Assembly: GCA_964410105.1 (NCBI GenBank)
Contig: CAYPFY010000024.1
Location: forward strand, 1 to 52,726
Reading direction: 5' to 3'
DNA from: CAYPFY01 sp964410105
Lineage (GTDB): Bacteria > Bacteroidota > Ignavibacteria > UBA10030 > SZUA-254
DNA length: 52,726 nucleotides
Part shown: positions 49,659-52,726 of the stretch, in pieces
How positions within the stretch are numbered: position 1 is the stretch's first letter
How the letters are laid out: every line of letters begins with the position of its first letter
The notes under the pieces: generated by a model
The model's database searches: none
The model's input: only the letters and a program-made list of their open reading frames with translations
What the model was told of the DNA's origin: nothing
Translations under genes and position numbers: made by a program

Positions 49659-50419
49659 CGGACGAAAATTCTGACATCAAAAAGGAAGTACGGCGTAAAT
49701 ATGCTGAGCTCGCCCGGGGCGGAACAAATGATGAAAGTTCCTGTTGTGGCCCGGCGGATTGCGGAGGATCCGGTTCAGTTGTGAACATGTCCCCGGGGTA
49801 TGGCGACCGCGAGCGCGCGGCTGTTCCTGAAGGAGCGGATCTGGGTCTCGGGTGCGGCACGCCCACGGCCTTCGCAGACATTTCTCCGGGGATGACGGTA
49901 CTCGACCTGGGTTCGGGGGCTGGGGTTGATTGCTTCATCGCCTCGACATACGTCGGCGAGAGCGGCCATGTCATCGGGGTCGACATGACGCAGGCGATGA
50001 TTGACAAGGCTGAGGAGAACAAAGCCAAGGTCGGCGTTCGGAATGTCGAATTCCGGCTCGGGGAGATCGAATCTCTCCCCGTGGACGATCGGGCAGTGGA
50101 CCGGGTCATCAGCAACTGTGTCATCAACCTGGTTCCTGACAAGGCCAGGGCTTTTGGCGAAATCTACCGGGTTCTGAGGCCGGGAGGCAAATTCATCGTA
50201 TCGGACATCGTCGTCGACGGAAAGATCTCCGACGCCGAGCGTAAAGATGCGTCCCTGTGGGCTGGGTGCATCAGCGGGGCATTGGAGCGCAAGGAGTATC
50301 TGCAAACAATCGAGCGGGCGGGTTTTCACGATGTGCAGATCGTTTCCGAAAAAAAGTACGATTACGTGCTGACGGGAGGAGCCGGCTTGTATTCTGTGAC
50401 GATATCGGCGAGTCGGTGA
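49655..50419 (+). CDS. arsM: arsenite S-adenosylmethionine methyltransferase
   Basis: A 254-aa class I methyltransferase. SAM-binding motif I is VLDLGSGAGVDCF (82-94). The three conserved As(III)-binding cysteines are Cys67 (GLGCGTP), Cys155 (ISNCVINL) and Cys205 (WAGCISGA). The N-terminal CC and C (30, 31, 36: SSCCGPADCG) add a possible thiol trap. RVLRPGGKFIVSDI is the usual motif. It methylates As(III) to mono-, di- and trimethylarsenicals using SAM and thiols. It is the middle gene of arsR-arsM-arsC, with AAGGTGG as ribosome site. Confidence 0.95.
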   Translation: MTDENSDIKKEVRRKYAELARGGTNDESSCCGPADCGGSGSVVNMSPGYGDRERAAVPEGADLGLGCGTPTAFADISPGMTVLDLGSGAGVDCFIASTYVGESGHVIGVDMTQAMIDKAEENKAKVGVRNVEFRLGEIESLPVDDRAVDRVISNCVINLVPDKARAFGEIYRVLRPGGKFIVSDIVVDGKISDAERKDASLWAGCISGALERKEYLQTIERAGFHDVQIVSEKKYDYVLTGGAGLYSVTISASR

Positions 50420-50841
50420 AGATCCTCGTCCTCTGCACGGGAAATTCCGCGCGGAGCCAGATGGCGGCGGCTTTCCTTAAAAACCTCGACCCTTCGCTCC
50501 GGGTAGAATCTGCCGGCACTCGCCCGGCGCCGCGGGTCCATCCGTTCGCGGTAAGGGCGATGCAGGAAGAGGGAATCGATATCAGCGGAGAGCGCCCGAA
50601 ACACGTCGATCAGTTCCTGGACCGCTCCTTCGACTACTGCATCACGGTCTGCGACAACGCGCGGAACACATGCCCCCATTTCCGCGGAAAAGTGGCGCAC
50701 AGGATGCATTTCGGGTTCGATGATCCCGCCGCCGAAGCCGGATCCGAAGCCCAGGTTTTGGGGAAATTCCGCCGGATCCGGGATGAAATAAAATCCGCTT
50801 TCGACGAGTTTTATAGAACGCGAATTACGGCGGCGAAATGA
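50416..50841 (+). CDS. arsC: arsenate reductase, thioredoxin-coupled (low-MW phosphatase fold)
   Basis: A 141-aa enzyme starting at GTG 50416 inside the arsM stop (GTGA). The P-loop CTGNSARS (Cys7 to Arg13, CX5R) and the resolving cysteines Cys79 and Cys86 (VCDNARNTC), seven residues apart, match S. aureus pI258-type ArsC. It reduces As(V) to As(III) through a Cys relay and thioredoxin. The product feeds ArsM. No arsB, acr3 or arsA lies in the operon, so export, if any, is encoded elsewhere. The stop is close to the convergent glycosyltransferase gene (7 bp). Confidence 0.94.
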   Translation: MKILVLCTGNSARSQMAAAFLKNLDPSLRVESAGTRPAPRVHPFAVRAMQEEGIDISGERPKHVDQFLDRSFDYCITVCDNARNTCPHFRGKVAHRMHFGFDDPAAEAGSEAQVLGKFRRIRDEIKSAFDEFYRTRITAAK

Positions 50842-50848
50842 ATGTTCG

Positions 50849-52168
50849 TCAGCTTCCTTTGGCGGCTTCGGGCGCAGTGATACGGGCCAGGACCGGGCCT
50901 ATCAATAATCTCCCGATTTCGAACAACCCATAGGCTGCAAGAGGAATTTCTGCAAGAATTATCGGAAGATAGTAACGATCCCAGTCGAGCGGAATCCAGG
51001 ATCCCACGGCGACAAGAGTGACGATGAAAAACCCCAGTGAAACAAGTTCGGGGGCAGCCTTCCTCCCATCCTTCCCGATAACCCGCAGGGCCTGTATCAA
51101 ACCCACGACCAAAAAACAGGTCAGTACGATGGGGAAATAGTCGGCCGTGATTCGCCCGAGCACGGTTGACAAAGACCCGATGGACTGCTGGGGAAAAATC
51201 CGCTGCTGGTAGGCCAGGAGTTCATTCCATTGTGACACAAGGTAGGTAAACCGGGTGTACAAGGCACTGGGCGAAGCAGTGTAGAAGAAGGGGTTCACTG
51301 CGATCATCGTAAGCGCTGAAGAGAATATGTTCAGCGCCAGCGCGGACAGGTAGAACCCGGCTGCTCGCCGGACTTTCCGGCGCTCGATCACGAAGCAGAA
51401 AAGCACAACCAAAGCAAAATAGCCCAAACCCATCAGGCCGTTTAGTTTCACGGAGGCACAAAGGCCGACGGTTATTCCTCCCAGAGCGCTTAACATTAGA
51501 AATTTCCTGAAATCCCCGCGGCGCTGGAACATTGCGAGGCAGATCACCTGCATGATCACCAGAAAAAACCCGATATATGCATCGGTCATGGCCCTGTGCG
51601 CAAACAGGGTGAAAAGCGAATTGTACGATAAGAGAAGCGCCGAGACGGCGCCGACGATCCAGTTCCACGTTTTCCAGCAAAACCAGAAAAGGGAGCAGCA
51701 TGTGCCAAACGAAAAAACGGCGGCACACAATCGGCCCACCCGGAGGACATTGGGCGGGGGAACATTTCCGAGGCGGGCATTTTCGGCGACATCTTTTGAA
51801 AAATCGTAGTGATACACGTACTGACCCTTCGGCAGGACGATGTGCATGGCCAATCCGATGAGATACTTCCCGACTGGCAGGCTTAGAATCCCGAATTCGT
51901 GGAAATCTCTTCGGTTCCAACTTGCCGGACTCACGTCGTGATCGATAAACATCAGGTGAAAGTAATAGTATCCGGCCGCCGTCCACCCCGCCTCGTCGCC
52001 GTGGAATGGGGCATCGTCAACCCCGGTGAAGAGTCTCAATGCAACAATCAGAATGGTGGCACCGAGGAATGAATTCCTCAGGATCGTCACATTCCTGGAG
52101 TTGTGGAGAAATTCCGGCATGTCAATTACGGGCATCGCGAAAGGTTCGAGGACTTTGGTTTCGCCCAA
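50849..52168 (-). CDS. membrane glycosyltransferase of the GT39/ArnT-like group
   Basis: A 439-aa protein with about 10-11 hydrophobic helices. The first extracytoplasmic loop has the DD/DE signature FTGVDDAPFHGDEAGWTAAG (DE catalytic motif of lipid-phosphate-sugar transferases). SVKLNGLMGLGYFALVV and an extracytoplasmic C-terminal region with VGSWIPLDWDRYYLPIILAE (including the conserved DRY) also fit the GT-C fold. Such enzymes use undecaprenyl- or dolichyl-phosphate sugars to glycosylate proteins or lipids at the outer face. The start could be at 52168 or at internal ATGs near 52132 or 52117. It lies downstream of a T9SS cargo gene on the same strand, separated by 130 bp. Confidence 0.85.
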   Translation of the reverse strand: MGETKVLEPFAMPVIDMPEFLHNSRNVTILRNSFLGATILIVALRLFTGVDDAPFHGDEAGWTAAGYYYFHLMFIDHDVSPASWNRRDFHEFGILSLPVGKYLIGLAMHIVLPKGQYVYHYDFSKDVAENARLGNVPPPNVLRVGRLCAAVFSFGTCCSLFWFCWKTWNWIVGAVSALLLSYNSLFTLFAHRAMTDAYIGFFLVIMQVICLAMFQRRGDFRKFLMLSALGGITVGLCASVKLNGLMGLGYFALVVLFCFVIERRKVRRAAGFYLSALALNIFSSALTMIAVNPFFYTASPSALYTRFTYLVSQWNELLAYQQRIFPQQSIGSLSTVLGRITADYFPIVLTCFLVVGLIQALRVIGKDGRKAAPELVSLGFFIVTLVAVGSWIPLDWDRYYLPIILAEIPLAAYGLFEIGRLLIGPVLARITAPEAAKGS

Positions 52169-52298
52169 GAAAGCAGGGTTTTCAGAATTTCCAAATTCGG
52201 CGAAAGGAAGAGGCGTAGTAGGTCGAACGGGGCAGAAGGTAGGCCCTTTCAGCTCGTGCGATTGGGGGAAAGATTACCTCCCCTCGGTAGGCTTAATA

Positions 52299-52726
52299 CT
52301 ATTTCAGAAGAAGAGTCTTTCTGATCTGAACAAACTTTCCTGCAACCATCCGGTACACATAGAAACCGCTCGGTTTCTTGCTCGCATCCCAGAAAACGGA
52401 ATATCGCCCCGGGGCTTTATCCTCATCGAGGAGTGTTTCTACCAGTTGTCCGAGCACCGTAAAGACCTGGAGTCTCACGTGAGATTCCTCCGGGATGCTG
52501 AACGATATAGAGGTTGAGGGGTTGAATGGATTAGGATAGTTCTGTTCGAGAGAAAACTCCGTCGGCACGGGAGCGGCTTCGGGGAGCGCTTTGTGCGAAG
52601 TTGCCGAGGCCACCGAGGCTTTTGTTGTCACGGTGAAATTATCGAACACAGCCGGGGTCGGGAACACATACGACCGCAGCTCGAAGAACCACTCCTGCGG
52701 CACAAACGCCGAATCGGTCGTCCGTA
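52299..52726 (-). CDS. T9SS cargo protein, C-terminal fragment
   Basis: The frame is open to the right edge, so the N-terminus is missing; 142 residues are visible. A beta-sandwich end (WFFELRSYVFPTPAVFDNFT) leads through a linker rich in Ala, Thr and Pro to the sorting domain. That domain begins FSLEQNYPNPFNPSTSISFS and holds VRLQVFTVLGQ, YSVFWDASKKPSGFYVYRM and the ending KTLLLK. It is the TIGR04183-type domain that directs export through the outer membrane and removal or anchoring. The domain differs in sequence from the one in the giant adhesin, so this is a different cargo class. Its function lies outside the window. Confidence 0.9.
   Translation of the reverse strand, partial: RTTDSAFVPQEWFFELRSYVFPTPAVFDNFTVTTKASVASATSHKALPEAAPVPTEFSLEQNYPNPFNPSTSISFSIPEESHVRLQVFTVLGQLVETLLDEDKAPGRYSVFWDASKKPSGFYVYRMVAGKFVQIRKTLLLK

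Overview
The window looks like a chromosome segment from a GC-rich (estimated by eye, not computed) member of the Bacteroidota/FCB side of the bacteria, most likely an Ignavibacteria- or Chlorobi-like lineage. Two proteins end in type IX secretion system (T9SS) C-terminal sorting domains with the (F/Y)PNPFN signature (44563 end, 52299 end). A PorV/PorQ-family outer-membrane protein is present, and many genes carry clear Shine-Dalgarno sites. Lineage is inferred from motifs, not from a search.

Left edge to 6.0 kb, minus strand: the N-terminus of a secreted GH18 glycosidase, then an operon read right to left: Wza-type export lipoprotein, PorV/PorQ-like protein, a degenerate sigma-54-activator AAA+ protein, a WecA/MraY-type initiating transferase fused to a PglF/WbpM-like N-terminal module, and a SAM methyltransferase. 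A 504-bp divergent control region (6037-6540) separates it from a long plus-strand operon. That region has a sigma-54-like -24/-12 promoter facing each way and three copies of a TTTTTACAC motif.

6.5-20.1 kb, plus strand: a Wzx/Wzy-type exopolysaccharide operon. It holds a Wzz/GumC polymerisation protein, a separate CpsD-like ATPase, a 54-aa two-helix membrane protein, an O-antigen ligase/polymerase, FkbM methyltransferase, WecG/TagA glycosyltransferase, flippase, two GT4 glycosyltransferases, a hexapeptide acyltransferase, a NodB-type deacetylase, a FemAB/CelD-like acyltransferase and an AMP-dependent ligase. Most genes overlap by 1-4 nt.

20.3-30.1 kb, plus strand: a second tightly packed set that looks like a small-molecule or modification pathway. 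It holds an RraA-like aldolase-fold protein, two different ATP-grasp ligases, an Ldh_2 dehydrogenase, a 2OG-Fe(II) oxygenase with a winged-helix-like tail, a second FemAB/CelD-like acyltransferase, a FemAB/CelD-spermidine-synthase-like fusion and a membrane GT2. I infer that it makes and attaches an amino-acid- or hydroxy-acid-derived decoration to the polysaccharide. This is the best candidate for an undescribed system here.

30.1-45.1 kb, plus strand: a lone CheY-like receiver coupled to a 1278-aa secreted Ig-like mosaic protein, a 3392-aa T9SS-exported repeat protein and a small membrane-anchored protein. The giant protein has eleven ~154-aa repeats arranged in a four-unit higher-order pattern with a DNA period of about 1.85 kb.

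45.1-52.7 kb: tRNA-Glu(CUC) with its own promoter, two minus-strand secreted/lipoproteins of unknown function, an NCS1 nucleobase transporter, an arsR-arsM-arsC operon behind a perfect palindromic operator, a GT39-like membrane glycosyltransferase and the C-terminus of another T9SS cargo protein.
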